Notes under the pieces: model-generated
Told to the model about the DNA's origin: nothing
Seen by the model: the letters and a program-made list of their open reading frames with translations, nothing else
The model's database searches: none
NCBI RefSeq assembly: GCF_947487605.1
Contig: NZ_CANKXK010000010.1
Span: 1 to 64,000, forward strand
Reading direction: 5' to 3'
DNA: 64,000 nt
From: an uncultured Algibacter sp.
GTDB taxonomy: Bacteria > Bacteroidota > Bacteroidia > Flavobacteriales > Flavobacteriaceae
Part shown: piece after piece, positions 18,186 through 28,738 of the stretch
How the letters are laid out: each line of letters starts with the position of its first letter
Numbering within the stretch: position 1 is the stretch's first letter
Position numbers and translations under genes: made by a program

Positions 18186-21100
18186 CTAAGCATCCAATTT
18201 CGTAGTACTGGTATTTGTTAATGTCTTTTTATACTCTGTTGGAGTCATATTAAATTGCTTTTGGAAATTCCTGCCAAAACTAGATTTAGAATTATAGCCA
18301 ACCATTTCGGCTACTTCATAAATTTTATAATCTTCTTGCGAAAGTAAAAGTGCCGCTTTTTTGAGTCGGGATATATTAATAAGTTCATTAGGACTTAAAC
18401 TAGAAATATTATCTATTTTTCTGTATAAGGTAGAGCGACTCATAAACATGATTTCAGACAAGGTTTCTACATTAAGATTGGGGTCGCTCATGTTTTCATC
18501 AATAGTTTTGTCTAATTTTTCAATAAAAGTTTTATCAGTTTTAGTATTGGCGATACTCAATATATGTGCTAAAGGAGACGTGGTGTAATGTTCTACAATA
18601 TGCTTTCTGTTTTCTAGTAAATTATGAATTCTAACCTTTAAAAAATCCATAGAAAACGGTTTTTCTATATAAGCATCTGCACCAGACTCTAAACCTTCTA
18701 CTTTTGAGGCTAATGTTGTTTTTGCAGTCAATAAAATGATGGGGATATGGCTGTAAGCAATTGATGTTTTTAAATAATTACAAAAGGTAAATCCATCCAT
18801 ACCAGGCATATTTACATCACTTATCACTAAGCCAATATTGGTGTCATCTAATTTTGTGAGTGCTTCTTCTGCACTTGAACATTTAATAACATGGTAGGTA
18901 GTATCTAATTCGTTTGTAACAAAGTCTAATAAGTCAAGATTGTCTTCAACAACAAGAATTTTTATAATTGAGTCAGCAATGGTGTCATTTTCAGAGTTTG
19001 TGTTAGTCTCGATATCTGGGTTGTTTTCGTTTTCTGGCTCATCATATAAATGAAATCTATTCTCTTGATTTTTTGGGAGTTTTAAAACAAAAACATTCAT
19101 GGTTTTTGATGTGGTGTCTAAGCTCAAACTTCCGTTGTGCATTTCTGATAATGACAGCGCTAAAGATAACCCAATACCCGTTCCTTTTGTTGTTTTAGCG
19201 GCTTCTAATCTGTAAAATGGGTCGAAAATTTTATCTTTTAATTCTTCGGGGACTAAGTTTCCATCATTTTTAATACAAAATTCAATAAACTCATTTTCGG
19301 CTTTTAAGGATACAATAATTTTTTTATCAGCATATTTAATAGCATTTCCTATAAGATTACTTATTATTTTTCTAACAGCTTCCTTATCTAAATGCGCATA
19401 AACATCGGTGGCATCCATTTCAAAAACAAAATCCAATTCTTTAGTTTCAATTTCCTTTTTAAATCGTCCATGAACGCTTTTAATCAATGCCGAGACATTA
19501 ACTCTTATAAAAGACAAGCTCATCACTTCCATTTCTGTTTTTCTAAAATCTAATAGCTCATTAACAAGGTTAAGGAGGCGTTGCGTGTTTTTTTCGATTA
19601 TCGATAGGTTATCTGAAATTTCAGGATCTTTATTAGGCTTTTTTAAGACTTTTTCTAAAGGGCCTTTAATGAGTGATAAAGGTGTGCGTATTTCATGGGA
19701 AACATTGGTAAAAAAATCTATTTTAGCTTGATAGAGTTCTTTTTCTTTTTTGTTTTCAACTTGTCTTAATCTACTTAGGTTTTTTAATTTTTGCTGTTTA
19801 TGGTAAAACCTTGAAGTAAAATATATAAGCATGAAAATTAAAAGCGCATATATGAAATAGGCAATTTTTGATAGTAAAATAGGAGGGAGGATTTCTATTT
19901 GTATGCTAGTGGTATTAGAACTCCAAACGCCACTTCCGTTTTTTGATTTAACATTAAACGTATAGTCTCCAATAGGTAATTCGGTAAAAAAAGCGCGATT
20001 TTCATGGTTTAATGAAATCCAATTGTTGTTTAAACCTTCCATATTATACCAGTAGTCTGTGGTTTCTGGAGCTACGTATCCTAAAGCTGCAAAATCTAAA
20101 CTAAATGTAGATTGTGTGTAATCAAGAGTGATTTTGTCTATAGTGGTAATGGATTCTGTTAAAGGAGAATTGGCATTATCTACAAGTAAGTCTTTATTAT
20201 CAACTTTTAAAGATGTAATAACAACGGGCGGACTAAAATTATTTTTGGTAAATTCTTTAGGATTAAAACTTATCATACCATTGATGCTGCCCATAAAAAT
20301 CTTACCGTTATTATCTCTAAACGCAGAGTTATAATTGAATTGGTTGCTTAAAATACCATTGGCTTTAGTATAAGTAATAATTTCTTTGTTGGTGTGGTCA
20401 AACTGCACCAATCCATTGGCTGTGGTTATCCAAAATAAGCCATGTTCATCTTCTATAATAGCATAGAACACATCACTTGGGAAACCATCTTTGGTATTAA
20501 ATATTTCAAAAGTATGAGAGGTTCTATTAAATAGGTTGAGCCCATTCTCGGTTGTAATCCATATATTATGGCGACTATCTTCAAATACACCATTAATCAT
20601 ATTACAACTAATACTAAGTGGCTCATCTTCTTTATTTTTAAAATACCCTTTTTCTTTAGTATCTTGTTTATAGTAGTATAAGCCATTACTAGAGCCTGCC
20701 CATAACCAACCATTACTATCTTCTAAAAATGTATTATAAACATATTTCTCTGGAAAAAAATCCACCTTATCAAACCCTTCTGTTTTTGGATTAAACCGTT
20801 GAACTCCATGCGTAGTAGCAGCAAAAACGTCTTTAGATTTGGTTTCATAAAGGGTGATTGAAAAATTCCCATCTAAATCACTATCTTGAACTAAATCATG
20901 ATGTGTTTTTATTTTTCCAGATGAAATATCCATCACATCTACACCGTTTTCAAAAACACTAATCCAAAGTTCATTGTCTCTCACTAATAAACCATGAATG
21001 TTATAATGAGATAGATGTTTAGAGCTGTAAGTTGTAAACACCCCAGTTTTTTTATTGTATTTGTTTAAACCATTATCTTCGGTACCAATCCATATATTAT

Positions 21101-22160
21101 TGTAATTGTCTCCACAAATTTCTCTAACAGCTAAACCACTAATAGAATTTTTTGAAGCGATAGGGAAATATTTTTCAAAATAATTATTAGATTTAGAATA
21201 ATAATCAACACCTCCAAAATAAGACCCTACCCATACACCGTCTTCTCTATCTAGAGTTAAGGAATACGTTGCATTATCAGATATTGAATATGGATTATTA
21301 ATATCTTTTGTTAAATGCATACTGGTTTCATTTTTTAAATGATAAACAAGAATGCCACTTTCTGAAGCAATCCATAGTTCATCACCTTTTTTCATAAGGT
21401 TTCTAATGTATAAAAGGTTGTTGGTGTCTTTAAGTGTTTTAATAGTTTTTTTGTTTTCAAGATTAAACAGAACAACACCGTGTCTTAATGTACCAATAGC
21501 TAAGGTATGTTCATCTACTAAAAGCATATCAGATATTTTAATTGTTTCTGAAGTAGCTTTAGAAATTGTAATGTCATATTTTACAAAAGACGCTTCATTT
21601 TTAGATTTTTTATAAAGTAGTCCGTTTGATGATACCCACATGTCTCCAACCTTATCAAAAACTATAGCACTGGGGTTATTGAAAAAATCTTGTGAACTAT
21701 TTTTAAGACTTTTCGTTGCCATATTATAGTTGTAAACAGCATCATTAGCAATAAACCATAAATTTCCAATGCTGTCATTCTCAATATTTTGAACAAGAAA
21801 GCCCTGAGTGTTTTCAACTACACTAAATTTTTCATTTTTGGGATTATAGGAAAACAATCCTTTATCGGTGCCTACCCACATTAAATTATGAAATTCGTGA
21901 ATAGCTTTTATGTAATTTCCTTTCAAACCATGTAAGTCATGATCGTTGTTTTGATATACTTTAAAGGTCTTACCATCAAAACGGCTTAATCCATTTTTTG
22001 TACCAAACCATAAAAAACCCTGTTGGTCTTGAAGCGAGCAAAATACGGTACTATGAGAAAGCCCTTGAGTTACTCCATAGTTTTTAAAATAGTAGTTCTG
22101 AGTATATAGTAAGTTATATATACCTAAAAGGAACAAAGTAAAAAATAGTGTTTTCTTCAA
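18186..22160 (-). CDS. Hybrid two-component system sensor/regulator (HTCS) of the PUL
   Basis: The protein has 1324 residues and combines all phosphorelay parts. After a signal peptide come Reg_prop beta-propeller repeats (GLSHSTVFCSLQDQQGFLWFG, GVWVGSYFGG, NNIWIGTEDNGLN and more), a Y_Y_Y domain, and a TM segment near residues 757-785. These are followed by HisKA with SHEIRTPLSLI (His about 822), HATPase (NLIGNAIKYA; GTGIGLSLAL), a receiver domain with VISDVNMPGMDG (Asp about 1113) and an AraC-type helix-turn-helix at the C-terminus (SRSTLYRKI; VGYNSKSSFGRNFQK). Such proteins sense oligosaccharides in the periplasm and activate the neighbouring susC/D operon, here divergent. The start is TTG at 22160; no ATG precedes it in frame before a stop. 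Confidence 0.93.
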   Translation of the reverse strand: MKKTLFFTLFLLGIYNLLYTQNYYFKNYGVTQGLSHSTVFCSLQDQQGFLWFGTKNGLSRFDGKTFKVYQNNDHDLHGLKGNYIKAIHEFHNLMWVGTDKGLFSYNPKNEKFSVVENTQGFLVQNIENDSIGNLWFIANDAVYNYNMATKSLKNSSQDFFNNPSAIVFDKVGDMWVSSNGLLYKKSKNEASFVKYDITISKATSETIKISDMLLVDEHTLAIGTLRHGVVLFNLENKKTIKTLKDTNNLLYIRNLMKKGDELWIASESGILVYHLKNETSMHLTKDINNPYSISDNATYSLTLDREDGVWVGSYFGGVDYYSKSNNYFEKYFPIASKNSISGLAVREICGDNYNNIWIGTEDNGLNKYNKKTGVFTTYSSKHLSHYNIHGLLVRDNELWISVFENGVDVMDISSGKIKTHHDLVQDSDLDGNFSITLYETKSKDVFAATTHGVQRFNPKTEGFDKVDFFPEKYVYNTFLEDSNGWLWAGSSNGLYYYKQDTKEKGYFKNKEDEPLSISCNMINGVFEDSRHNIWITTENGLNLFNRTSHTFEIFNTKDGFPSDVFYAIIEDEHGLFWITTANGLVQFDHTNKEIITYTKANGILSNQFNYNSAFRDNNGKIFMGSINGMISFNPKEFTKNNFSPPVVITSLKVDNKDLLVDNANSPLTESITTIDKITLDYTQSTFSLDFAALGYVAPETTDYWYNMEGLNNNWISLNHENRAFFTELPIGDYTFNVKSKNGSGVWSSNTTSIQIEILPPILLSKIAYFIYALLIFMLIYFTSRFYHKQQKLKNLSRLRQVENKKEKELYQAKIDFFTNVSHEIRTPLSLIKGPLEKVLKKPNKDPEISDNLSIIEKNTQRLLNLVNELLDFRKTEMEVMSLSFIRVNVSALIKSVHGRFKKEIETKELDFVFEMDATDVYAHLDKEAVRKIISNLIGNAIKYADKKIIVSLKAENEFIEFCIKNDGNLVPEELKDKIFDPFYRLEAAKTTKGTGIGLSLALSLSEMHNGSLSLDTTSKTMNVFVLKLPKNQENRFHLYDEPENENNPDIETNTNSENDTIADSIIKILVVEDNLDLLDFVTNELDTTYHVIKCSSAEEALTKLDDTNIGLVISDVNMPGMDGFTFCNYLKTSIAYSHIPIILLTAKTTLASKVEGLESGADAYIEKPFSMDFLKVRIHNLLENRKHIVEHYTTSPLAHILSIANTKTDKTFIEKLDKTIDENMSDPNLNVETLSEIMFMSRSTLYRKIDNISSLSPNELINISRLKKAALLLSQEDYKIYEVAEMVGYNSKSSFGRNFQKQFNMTPTEYKKTLTNTSTTKLDA

Positions 22161-22211
22161 AAGTTCTAAAATGTTTTAATACTTAAATATAAATATTAAT
22201 ACGCTTTTAAT

Positions 22212-22243
22212 TGTCTCATAGAGTGTCAAATCGTGTCACAGTC
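22212..22243. promoter_or_regulatory. TGTC direct repeats in the HTCS/susC intergenic region
   Basis: TGTC occurs at 22212, 22224 and 22234 with AGTC at 22240. The last two full copies sit in GTGTCA repeats exactly 10 bp apart, one helical turn. Direct repeats of this kind can bind AraC-type domains, and the regulator is encoded next door. This is a candidate only. Confidence 0.35.
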
Positions 22244-22402
22244 TTAAAATTTCTTTAAAAACAAGGGTTTTGAAATGTTTTGAATGATAAATGAGATGTT
22301 TTAAATCCAAGATAATCTCATTAATACTGAATTTTACATCACCGACGAATTTTGGTTTTGAATGTTTACCAAACAAAAAAATTCAAATCAAAATATAACT
22401 AA

Positions 22403-25400
22403 ATGAGACTAATGAAAAAATATGTAAAACATATCAAAAAACAAATTACACACAAATATGTGTTCCTATTTGTTTTTACATTAATGATATCTACTGTACA
22501 AGCACAAACCGTTAATGTGGGTGGTACTGTGATATCTGCTGCTGACAATATGCCTCTAACAGGTGTAAACATATTAGTTAAAGGAACTACTAAAGGTGCA
22601 TTAACAGATTTTGATGGTAATTATACATTAGATAATGTGCCTGCTTCTAGCACGATAGTGTTTAGTTATTTAGGTTTTAAAGCCCAAGAAGTAGCGCTTA
22701 ACGGAAGAACTGTATTAAATATATCTATGGAAGAAGATACCGAGTCTTTAGATGAGGTTGTTGTTGTAGGTTATGGTTCTGTTAAAAAGAGTGATCTCAC
22801 GGGGTCAATAGTATCTGTTGATACAAAACAAATGAAAAAATTTGCATCTATAGATGTGAAACAAAGTTTACAAGGTGCAGCTGCTGGTGTGCAAGTTACT
22901 TCAGCTAGTGGAGCGCCTGGACAAAATTCTTCAGTTAGAATAAGAGGCGTGGGGTCTTTTAATAATTCTGACCCATTATATGTTGTAGATGGTGTGCTTA
23001 CTGATAATATCGATAATATATCTCCTAATGATATCAAGTCAATGGAAGTGCTTAAAGATGCTTCGGCTACCGCAATTTATGGTTCTAGAGGGTCTAATGG
23101 GGTAATTCTAATTACAACTAAAGGAGTTACTGTAAAAGATGATCTTCAAGTTGAAATAAATGCTTATGGCGGTGTTCAGCAAGCTTGGAATAAACTGGAC
23201 ATGTTAAATGCATCTCAGTATTCGCAATTGTATAGGGAATCTATTGCAGTTCAGCCTACAAGTGACCTTGAAGCGTGGCTTAATGAAGCTGCAACTGGTG
23301 TAGCTAGAGGTACCGATTGGCAGGATGAGGTATTTAGATTGGCCAGTGTTTATAGTGTAAATGCTTCGGTTAGAGGTAATTCAGGTGCTTTTAATTATAA
23401 GCTAGGTGGAACATTCTTTGATCAGCAGGGTATTATTAAAAATACAAATCAACAGCGTAAGCAGTTTAATGCAGAGCTTCAAGTGTCTCCTCTAAAGGGA
23501 TTAAAAGTGAAAACAGGTGTTAAGTATACATCGAATGACTTTGTGAATTTTCGAGCAGACCCTTATACGAGCCCTATAGGAACTGCGTTAAGAAAAGATC
23601 CTATAAACCCAGTTAGAGATCCTATAACAGGAAATTATGATAGAACTGGACTTACAGATATAGGTAACCCTGCTTTAGCAGTGGAGTTACAGGATAATAA
23701 TACAATATCCTCTACACGTATTCAGCCAATGATTGAGGTTTCTTATGAATTGATTAAAGGTTTAACGCTTAAATCTTCTGTAGTGTTTGATGAAACAAAA
23801 TCTACTAACATAGATAAGACGGAACCTACAACTGTTGTTACCAGTAAAATTATTGACCCTATGACGGGTTTACCTCAAATTTCTTCTAACGAGTCATCTA
23901 CCGAAACACGTTTAATATCTGGAGTTCAAGAAATAGATAATATTCAGAATACCAATACAATATCTTATAGTAAAAGTTTTGGAAAACATTCTTTAAATAC
24001 TGTTGTTGGGTTTGAAGCTTTTCAATCTAATAGTTCAGCTACATGGACAGATTTAACTAACTCTGATGCACCCTTTGATGCTCGTGCGCCACAAGTTAGA
24101 AACTATAATTTACTGTCGCTTTTAGGAAGAGTTGTTTATTCTTATGACGATAGGTACCTTATAACAGGGTCTTATAGAAGAGATTACTCTAGTAAATTTC
24201 CAAAAGGTTCTAGAGGAGGAGATTTTGGAGCTGTTTCACTTGGGTGGAATGTAGATAAGGAGTCTTTCTTTCCTGAAACAGATATAATTTCAAAACTTAA
24301 GCTAAGAGGAGGGTATGGAATTATTGGTAATCAAGCACCTATACAGCCTTACACTTTTCTTTCTATAATGACTAATGAATCTTTCTATTCATTTGATAAT
24401 CAAACTGCATCAAATGGTTGGGCTGCTGTATTCATGCCTGCAAGAGAAATTTCATGGGAATCGTCAAAAATGGCCAATTTTGGTATCGATCTCACGATGT
24501 TAAGTAACAAATTAACACTAACGGCAGAATATTTTGATAAGGTTACAGAAGATCTTTTAGTAGATACGCAGTATGCTCCTGTGCCTATTTTTGCTGGTCT
24601 TCAAGCTGCAACTACAAATGCGGCATCCATGAAAAACTGGGGAACGGAGTTTAGTGTAGGCTATCGTCAAAGCTTCGGAGATTTTAGCTTTAGTGTAAAT
24701 GGTAATATATCCTTTATAAGAAATGAGGTAACAGACATAGGTGGCGGTGAGCGTATCGATGGAGGAATTGGTGATGGTAAAACTCAGATACCAGCTACAA
24801 GAACCCTTGTAGGTGAAGAGTTTGCGTCATTCTACGGATTACAAAGTTTGGGTATTTTTCAAACACAACAAGAAATTGATTCTTATCGTGCTGTTAATAG
24901 TTCTAACATGCCAATTGATGAAGATGGAAATATTCTTACCAATGTTGGAAGTGATTATGTAGGTACGATAGTGTCTAATGACCCAACATTGAATGGGCAA
25001 TCTTCAGAGCAAGCTAAGATTCAAAAAAGAGCGCGACCAGGTGATGTAAAGTATCTTGATGCTGATAACGATGGTTCCATAACTACAGATGACGCCGTTA
25101 ATTTAGGAAGTGCAATTCCAGATTTTACTTACGGATTAAGTTTTTCTGCTAACTATAAAGCTTTTGATTTTTCATTTTCATTAGCTGGAGTTCAAGGGAA
25201 TGAAATAGCAAATGTTTTTGATTATTACATAAATGGTTCGTCTGCACAATTTAATAATTTAACAACAGACAGATTAGGAAGATGGACACCAGGAAATCCA
25301 TCCAATTCTCAACCGCGTCTTACTTCACAGGTTACACAAAATGACTGGTATAGCGATTTGTATATCAAAGATGGTTCTTATTTAAGAGTTAGAAACGTAC

Positions 25401-25612
25401 AGGTAGGTTATAGTCCAGAGTGGAAGATTAATGAAGATACAGAGTTAGATATAAGGTTCTATGCTTCAGTTGATAATCTGTTAACAATTACAGGTTATAA
25501 TGGTCTTGATCCAGAAATAGGACAAGGTCCAGACCCATTCTCAATTGGAGTTGATTTTGGAAACTATCCGCAAGCAAGAACATTTAATGTTGGAGTTAAT
25601 ATTGGATTTTAA
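22403..25612 (+). CDS. susC: SusC-family TonB-dependent outer-membrane transporter
   Basis: The protein has 1069 residues. After the leader (VFLFVFTLMISTVQAQ) comes a carboxypeptidase-D-like regulatory domain (about 35-115; GVNILVKGTTKGALTDFDGNY), the linker LDEVVVVGYG, a plug domain with SVRIRGVGSFNNSDPLYVVDG and VLKDASATAIYGSRGSNGVI, and a long barrel ending in FNVGVNIGF. Together with SusD it imports oligosaccharides across the outer membrane using TonB energy. The start could also be the second ATG at 22412. SusD follows within 10 bp. The divergent HTCS gene probably controls expression. An inverted repeat (TTTGGT, 11 bp, ACCAAA; 22351-22373) sits in the likely leader. Confidence 0.95.
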   Translation: MRLMKKYVKHIKKQITHKYVFLFVFTLMISTVQAQTVNVGGTVISAADNMPLTGVNILVKGTTKGALTDFDGNYTLDNVPASSTIVFSYLGFKAQEVALNGRTVLNISMEEDTESLDEVVVVGYGSVKKSDLTGSIVSVDTKQMKKFASIDVKQSLQGAAAGVQVTSASGAPGQNSSVRIRGVGSFNNSDPLYVVDGVLTDNIDNISPNDIKSMEVLKDASATAIYGSRGSNGVILITTKGVTVKDDLQVEINAYGGVQQAWNKLDMLNASQYSQLYRESIAVQPTSDLEAWLNEAATGVARGTDWQDEVFRLASVYSVNASVRGNSGAFNYKLGGTFFDQQGIIKNTNQQRKQFNAELQVSPLKGLKVKTGVKYTSNDFVNFRADPYTSPIGTALRKDPINPVRDPITGNYDRTGLTDIGNPALAVELQDNNTISSTRIQPMIEVSYELIKGLTLKSSVVFDETKSTNIDKTEPTTVVTSKIIDPMTGLPQISSNESSTETRLISGVQEIDNIQNTNTISYSKSFGKHSLNTVVGFEAFQSNSSATWTDLTNSDAPFDARAPQVRNYNLLSLLGRVVYSYDDRYLITGSYRRDYSSKFPKGSRGGDFGAVSLGWNVDKESFFPETDIISKLKLRGGYGIIGNQAPIQPYTFLSIMTNESFYSFDNQTASNGWAAVFMPAREISWESSKMANFGIDLTMLSNKLTLTAEYFDKVTEDLLVDTQYAPVPIFAGLQAATTNAASMKNWGTEFSVGYRQSFGDFSFSVNGNISFIRNEVTDIGGGERIDGGIGDGKTQIPATRTLVGEEFASFYGLQSLGIFQTQQEIDSYRAVNSSNMPIDEDGNILTNVGSDYVGTIVSNDPTLNGQSSEQAKIQKRARPGDVKYLDADNDGSITTDDAVNLGSAIPDFTYGLSFSANYKAFDFSFSLAGVQGNEIANVFDYYINGSSAQFNNLTTDRLGRWTPGNPSNSQPRLTSQVTQNDWYSDLYIKDGSYLRVRNVQVGYSPEWKINEDTELDIRFYASVDNLLTITGYNGLDPEIGQGPDPFSIGVDFGNYPQARTFNVGVNIGF

Positions 25613-25618
25613 ATTTTG

Positions 25619-27283
25619 ATGACAATGAAGAAAATATTTAATAAAATGAAACTAAAAGATATGAAAAATGAGCTTACTTCACTTAAAGTAATCATTTTAC
25701 TTATAGCTGTATCTCTGAGTTCATGTGAAGATTTTTTAGAAGAAATCCCAGAGACAGAGGTTTCAGGAACTGTTTTGGTCAAGGATGAAACTACAGCGAG
25801 AGAATTAATAAATGGCGTTTACGATCCCATTGGTTGGGGAGAATCCTCTTTTAAGACTACCAATCATGCCTATGAATTTTGGTTTGGAGATACTGCAAGT
25901 GATGATTCGGAAAAAGGATCGACTAATGGGGATCAACCAGGAGTAACTTTTTTAAAAGATTTTACAGCCAATGGTGGTAATGGTAATATAGGTGCCTTGT
26001 GGGCTAAACATTGGGTAGTAATTTCACGTGCTAATGAAGCACTTACATTACTTACAAGTTCAGAAGCAACCATTTCAGAGGACTTAAAATTAGAACTACA
26101 AGGAGAAGCTCATTTCCTTAGAGCCTATAGTTATTTTACACTTGTTAAAATTTTTGGTCCAGTTCCTTTGTTTGATCAGCCAATAGATCCAGATTTACTT
26201 ACAGCGAGAAATTTTACTAAGGCAAAAGTAGGTGATATTTATACCCTAATTGATGCTGATTTAAGGTTTGCTATAGAAAATCTTCCTGAGAAAGGCGTTA
26301 GAGAATTTGGTAGAGCAAATAAAGGATCTGCAGCGGCATACTTAGCAAGATCTATTATGTACCAGTTAGGTACAGTAAATGCGCAATCTTATACTTGGAA
26401 AAATCTGCTAGATATTACTGATGATTTTATTGCCCAAGCTTATGGTTCTTATAGCTTAGAACCTAATTATGCCCTTATTCATGAAGTAGATCATGAGAAT
26501 GGAGTAGAATCAATTTTTGAAATTCAAGCAATTCCAGGAAGTGATTGGAGACAAAGAGGGCCATATACAGGAAGTCAATGGACATTAACTCAGAGCCCTC
26601 AGTTTATGGGAGGCTGGGGTTTCAATATCCCAACTCAAAATCTGGCAAATGCCTATGCACCTAATGATGCTAGAAGACCTTCTGTGGCACTAGCTGTGGG
26701 TGAGTATGTGTATGGTGTATTAATGGAAGAAAGTGTAAGAAATAATACGGGATACCATTCTAGAAAGGCAATAATGGATCCAGCTATATGGAATGGAGGG
26801 GATGATAAAGCTTCTACAGGTAATATTATGAAGTTTAGATATGCAGATATATTACTTATGAATGCAGAAGCAGCCTATCATGAATCAAAACCAGGACAAG
26901 CACGACAAAGATTAATTGAGATTAGAGCACGTGCGAGCGCAAGTACATATCCAATTGGTTTTGACCCTTCTAAACCAAATCAAACGGCAGCAACAGGTTT
27001 TTCTCCGTTACTAGAAAGCGATATTCCAGCATCAGGACAGCAGCTTCTTAATTTTATTTATGATGAACGAAGAAGGGAATTAGCCATGGAGCAACTTAGA
27101 TTCTGGGATTTGGTTAGAACAGGAAGGTACATTAGTGTAATGGATAATTTATACCAAACAGGAGATAATATACAAGAGCATACGTTGGCAGATGACGAAG
27201 TGTATATTAATCCAGTCCCTGTATTTCCAATTCCATCTCAAGATGCAGTAGGCTGGGGTATTGAGCAAAATAGAGGCTATTAG
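25619..27283 (+). CDS. susD: SusD/RagB-family surface glycan-binding lipoprotein
   Basis: The protein has 554 residues from the ATG at 25619; later in-frame ATGs at 25625 and 25661 also precede the leader. The lipoprotein signal is VIILLIAVSLSSC, with the lipid-anchored Cys followed by EDFLEE, a standard SusD mature start. TPR-like helices follow (ELQGEAHFLRAYSYFTLVKIFG), and the C-terminus has the conserved LLNFIYDERRRELAMEQLRFWDLVRTG and FPIPSQ. SusD caps the SusC barrel and captures the glycan at the cell surface. The sequence does not reveal the ligand. Confidence 0.95.
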   Translation: MTMKKIFNKMKLKDMKNELTSLKVIILLIAVSLSSCEDFLEEIPETEVSGTVLVKDETTARELINGVYDPIGWGESSFKTTNHAYEFWFGDTASDDSEKGSTNGDQPGVTFLKDFTANGGNGNIGALWAKHWVVISRANEALTLLTSSEATISEDLKLELQGEAHFLRAYSYFTLVKIFGPVPLFDQPIDPDLLTARNFTKAKVGDIYTLIDADLRFAIENLPEKGVREFGRANKGSAAAYLARSIMYQLGTVNAQSYTWKNLLDITDDFIAQAYGSYSLEPNYALIHEVDHENGVESIFEIQAIPGSDWRQRGPYTGSQWTLTQSPQFMGGWGFNIPTQNLANAYAPNDARRPSVALAVGEYVYGVLMEESVRNNTGYHSRKAIMDPAIWNGGDDKASTGNIMKFRYADILLMNAEAAYHESKPGQARQRLIEIRARASASTYPIGFDPSKPNQTAATGFSPLLESDIPASGQQLLNFIYDERRRELAMEQLRFWDLVRTGRYISVMDNLYQTGDNIQEHTLADDEVYINPVPVFPIPSQDAVGWGIEQNRGY

Positions 27284-27355
27284 ATAAATGCATGAATATT
27301 AATTGAATTAAATATATAATTAAACTTTTTATTAACTTTTTAAATAATTTAAACT

Positions 27356-28273
27356 ATGAACATTAAAAACGTATTTTTAACAATAGGCGTATGTTTAGCT
27401 TTAGGAGCTATAATAGGTCTGAATTCTTGTAGTAGTGGTGACGATAATGGCGGTGGTGTTGTCGTAGATCCATGTCCTACGTACACGCCTGAAACAGCTG
27501 ACTGCTTCTGTGAAGCAAATCCAGATGACGTTAACTGTCAACCATTTGACCCAATGAATCTTAATGGTTTAGGGGTAATTATGGATTTTGAAGACGTTGG
27601 AAGTGAAGTTGCATGGGTTTTTAGAGCTGATTTTTGGAGCCCTTCTGGTAGAATGGGACGTAACGATGCTACAGATATACCAGCATTTGAAGGTAATAAC
27701 TACTTAAGGTTAATTACTCCTGCTTCTGAGTCTGTATTAGATGCTGATGGAAATGAGACAACTCCTGCACGAAACTTCCATGACTTTAAGTACTGGCCAG
27801 CAGCTTGGGATAATAATCCTGATAATGATACCGATACAGGTGTCGATTTTACGGACTTAGCTGATCCATACCTAAACTTCTGGGTAAATACAGGAACAGC
27901 CAAAGCAGGATTAGGTCTTATGTTCCAAACCGAAAATGCTACTAGAGCTGATTTTTGGATATTTGAGCATGCCATTGATTTTGGGCCAACAGATAACGAA
28001 TGGAAACTTTATTCTCTTAGTATTGCTGCTTTGTTTGCAGATAACTCACAGCTAGTTTGTTGTCCTTTCATACCAGATGAGCCATTTGATGCGGTATCTT
28101 TAGATGTGCCACATCAAATGATTAAATTCTTTGTGATTCCAAAAGATGTTGGTGCTACAGTTGATTCTGGTTTAGGTCCAGATAACTTTATATCAAGGTT
28201 GCCTGCACAAGACTTTGCATTACGTATTGATTTAATTTCAATTACAGATGGTCCTGCTCCTCAACCAAGATAA
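27356..28273 (+). CDS. Putative surface glycan-binding lipoprotein (SGBP position)
   Basis: The protein has 305 residues. A lipoprotein signal (CLALGAIIGLNSC) is followed by SSGDDNGGG, matching the acidic lipoprotein-export signal that sends Bacteroidetes lipoproteins to the cell surface. A Cys-rich linker (PTYTPETADCFCEANPDD) follows, then a single domain of about 240 residues rich in aromatic residues (VAWVFRADFWSPS, HDFKYWPAAWDN, ADFWIFEHAIDFG) that resembles a carbohydrate-binding jelly roll. No catalytic motif is seen. Its place directly after susD is that of SusE/F-like or SGBP proteins, so glycan capture is the likely role. A strong terminator follows the gene. Confidence 0.75.
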   Translation: MNIKNVFLTIGVCLALGAIIGLNSCSSGDDNGGGVVVDPCPTYTPETADCFCEANPDDVNCQPFDPMNLNGLGVIMDFEDVGSEVAWVFRADFWSPSGRMGRNDATDIPAFEGNNYLRLITPASESVLDADGNETTPARNFHDFKYWPAAWDNNPDNDTDTGVDFTDLADPYLNFWVNTGTAKAGLGLMFQTENATRADFWIFEHAIDFGPTDNEWKLYSLSIAALFADNSQLVCCPFIPDEPFDAVSLDVPHQMIKFFVIPKDVGATVDSGLGPDNFISRLPAQDFALRIDLISITDGPAPQPR

Positions 28274-28738
28274 TAGGTTTTAGTAGTAGTAAAAAAATAA
28301 ATACAACAATATAGTATAGTAAATTAGAAAAGATAAAGAGCAGTTTTGGTCTAAAAGGCTGCTCTTTTTATCTAAGATAATAATGGAATTAAACTGCTTA
28401 AATATTAACCTTTTTCTAACTATTTAAATTTGTTGGAGTAGTAAGAATAATTAAACAGGGTTAAGTAAAAAGCAAATAAGTGTAATGAATTATGTATTCA
28501 TTAATAATTTGTTATGTAAAATTCCCTTAAGGTGTTGTTAACAATTATTGTTTTAAGATTATAAAACAAATGTTTCAGTCAAGGTTAGTTAAGTGATTAA
28601 TTTTGACTAAGAAATGACAGATTTTGAATAAGTCTGAAAATTAAAGTTTTGTAGTTTTCATCTTTTAGATAACTGATTTTTATAAACTAAAGAAAAGAGT
28701 AAAGGTTTTTCATTTATAAAAATATAAATAGCAAAGGC
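28274..28738. other. Intergenic region, 465 bp
   Basis: This holds the terminator at 28331-28373. The remaining 365 bp upstream of the GH-A-clan gene are AT-rich, with no ORF, RNA or clear TAnnTTTG box recognised. The length suggests that the hydrolase gene has its own promoter. Confidence 0.6.
28331..28373 (+). terminator. Rho-independent terminator after the susCD-SGBP operon
   Basis: The arms AGATAAAGAGCAG (28331-28343) and CTGCTCTTTTTATCT (28359-28373) form a long stem with a 15-base loop and a T-run within the descending arm. It ends the susC-susD-SGBP transcript. Confidence 0.8.
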
